7,214 bases of DNA, taken from Chloroflexota bacterium (GTDB taxonomy: Bacteria; Chloroflexota; UBA6077; JADZDV01). The stretch is taken from NCBI GenBank assembly GCA_020850915.1, contig JADZDV010000262.1:1-7214 (forward strand). Reading direction: 5' to 3'. The notes beneath the pieces are model-generated. The model worked only from the letters and a program-made list of their open reading frames with translations. It was not told where the DNA came from and searched no databases. Positions 6,290-7,214 of the stretch are shown here, one piece after another; the stretch's first letter is position 1; the number at the start of each line of letters is the position of its first letter. The position numbers and the translations under genes are program-made.

Positions 6290-6802
6290 CTACGGTCGGA
6301 ACGGCTGTTTGACCCAGCCTTCCTCGACGTTCGAGACGAAGTACAGTGTGTTCTTCGAGTAAGCAAACCGCCACTGGCCATTGTGCTTGACGAGGCGGTC
6401 GTCGTACTTGCCGGTCATCACGACCGGCTCCTGGACGCTCGGGTCATCGGTGCGCAGCATGGTCGCCGGCCCGTAGAGCAGCCAGGTGGCGCTCGCGCTC
6501 TGACCGTCGGCCGCGACGCTGATGAGCGGGTTCAGAGTGTAGTGGAGCACCCAGACGATGGACTTGCTAACACCGGCCATGAACGTCCGGATCGCCTCGA
6601 CCCCCTCGTAGCGGCCAAAGACATTGCTCTCCCAGACACCGCCCGGGATGAACAGACTCACGATCCCGTCCGGGTCATAGCCCTGGTCGCAGTACGACGC
6701 GTAGAGCATCTTGAGATTTCGGATCGCCTCGAGATCCTCGAGCAAGGCCAGTCGCTGCTCTAACGCCTGACCCGTCTTTGCGCCGGCCAGATCGACGTCC
6801 AT
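6290..6802 (-). CDS. SnoaL-like / NTF2-fold domain protein
   Basis: The 170-residue product looks like a SnoaL-like protein (NTF2 superfamily, SnoaL_4-type). Members are small cone-shaped alpha+beta proteins that include polyketide cyclases, scytalone dehydratase, dioxygenase beta subunits and many uncharacterised enzymes. Visible landmarks are the opening helix LLEDLEAIRNLKMLYASYCD (20-39), LFIPGGVWES (50-59), GRYEGVEAIRTFMAGV (63-78), LHYTLNPLISV (86-96) and the late strand GKYDDRLVKHNGQWRFA. H87 and D39 sit where catalytic His/Asp residues occur in enzymatic relatives, but this is suggestive only. AAGGAG (plus-strand CTCCTT, 6811-6816) lies eight bases before the ATG at 6802, which fixes the start. 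In-frame ATGs upstream lack such a site, and the upstream extension is arginine-rich without family likeness. A good -10 box lies further upstream. The role is probably in the same small-molecule pathway as its neighbours, which is inference from context. Confidence 0.87.
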   Translation of the reverse strand: MDVDLAGAKTGQALEQRLALLEDLEAIRNLKMLYASYCDQGYDPDGIVSLFIPGGVWESNVFGRYEGVEAIRTFMAGVSKSIVWVLHYTLNPLISVAADGQSASATWLLYGPATMLRTDDPSVQEPVVMTGKYDDRLVKHNGQWRFAYSKNTLYFVSNVEEGWVKQPFRP

Positions 6803-6871
6803 TGTTCCCGCTCCTTCGCCCATCATCACCAGAGGCCGGTCCCTCTCACGAGCCATCATCTGACCGTCGCG

Positions 6872-6900
6872 ATTATAGGCCAGTCTGTTACATCGAATGA
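6872..6900 (-). promoter_or_regulatory. Candidate promoter of the SnoaL-like gene
   Basis: On the minus strand a perfect -10 box TATAAT (plus-strand ATTATA, 6872-6877) stands out in very GC-rich DNA. At a 17-base spacing the -35 position (6895-6900) reads TCATTC, which is a poor match. Transcription would begin near 6865, giving a leader of about 63 bases to the ATG at 6802. A promoter depending on an activator or mainly on the -10 element would fit. Confidence 0.5.
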
Positions 6901-7214
6901 CGGCAGCCGGTCCGAACCCGGGCATCCGGGGCCGGGACCGCGCGCAAGGCAGGCGCGCGCGGCGGGATTGACGACGCCGGCAGCGTCCACTGCGTCTGTG
7001 TGGTCCCCAAACCGTCCGCGACGCTGCACCCCCTGTCTTCTCGAACGATGGCAAGTGCAGCGAGACGATCGCGTTCAGCGCGAGGCACGCCTTCCGGCCT
7101 CGCGACGTCAGCCCGGGAGACGCGGAAGCGCCCGTGGCGACAGGCACTTCGACACCCACCATGTCGCTCCGGCTGAAGCGGACGACGACCACGTCCTGGG
7201 TCCGTGATGGGTCC
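6901..7214. other. Right-end region without a supportable gene
   Basis: Apart from the GC inverted repeat I see no gene here. On the minus strand the SnoaL-like frame stays open to the window edge, and about 60 codons nearest the edge (7030-7214, for example LALNAIVSLHLPSFEKTGG) have high third-position GC and could be the tail of a gene from beyond the edge. That reading then runs into an arginine-rich, low-complexity stretch without a stop, and I do not recognise it. Confidence 0.4.
6938..6962. repeat. Perfect 8-bp GC inverted repeat upstream of the SnoaL-like gene
   Basis: CCGCGCGC (6938-6945) and GCGCGCGG (6955-6962) are exact inverted copies around a 9-base spacer. The repeat lies about 60 bases upstream of the -10 box of the SnoaL-like gene, with no T-run next to it. 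It could be a transcript-end hairpin for a gene beyond the right edge, or a protein-binding palindrome; in DNA this rich in CG repeats it may also be chance. Confidence 0.35.

Noticed and set aside
6803..7192. 130-codon extension of the SnoaL-like gene to an ATG at 7192
   Set aside because: The extension is arginine-rich, resembles no domain, contains the TATAAT box and the GC palindrome, and is bypassed by a good ribosome binding site at 6811-6816.

Overview
This is a high-GC bacterial window with strong G/C bias at third codon positions. The gene families present (a Tat-exported molybdoenzyme of the YedY/MsrP type, a decayed Uma2-type endonuclease, several short-chain dehydrogenases, a VOC protein and a SnoaL-like protein) would suit an environmental, free-living bacterium such as a Chloroflexota/Thermomicrobia-like lineage. 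That assignment is a low-confidence inference; no rRNA or marker gene in the window fixes the taxonomy.

Layout. Bases 1-976 hold no intact gene. They contain a degenerate tRNA-Gly(CCC)-like element (163-238), the remains of a Uma2 (DUF820) gene that keeps its ribosome binding site and first ~33 codons (from 296), and about 400 bases of unassignable sequence. Bases 977-2718 carry a two-gene plus-strand unit, msrP-msrQ, a molybdopterin-dependent periplasmic methionine sulfoxide reductase and its heme membrane partner. All catalytic and heme-ligand residues expected from the E. coli pair can be found at the right spacing. A 284-base convergent intergenic region follows.

Bases 3003-6802 hold five small metabolic enzymes. 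Two transcription units diverge from a 230-base region (4742-4971): leftward, a classical SDR oxidoreductase followed by a nitrilase-superfamily C-N hydrolase; rightward, a second classical SDR followed by a VOC (glyoxalase/epimerase-like) protein. A fifth gene, a SnoaL-like/NTF2-fold protein, reads leftward and converges on the VOC gene across a 62-base gap that carries a strong hairpin. The leftward SDR has a clear sigma70-type promoter (TTGACG, 17 bases, TATGCT), and the SnoaL-like gene has a perfect TATAAT box. Two oxidoreductases, an amidase/nitrilase-type hydrolase, a metal-dependent VOC enzyme and a SnoaL-fold protein look like a small-molecule catabolic or modification cluster, but no substrate can be read from the sequence, and no regulator or transporter lies in the window.

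Bases 6803-7214 are mostly upstream region of the SnoaL-like gene, with a GC-rich hairpin and no supportable gene. I see no CRISPR array, intact mobile element or clear novel defence or replication system. The least ordinary parts are the gene-remnant zone at the left end and the unassigned enzyme cluster.
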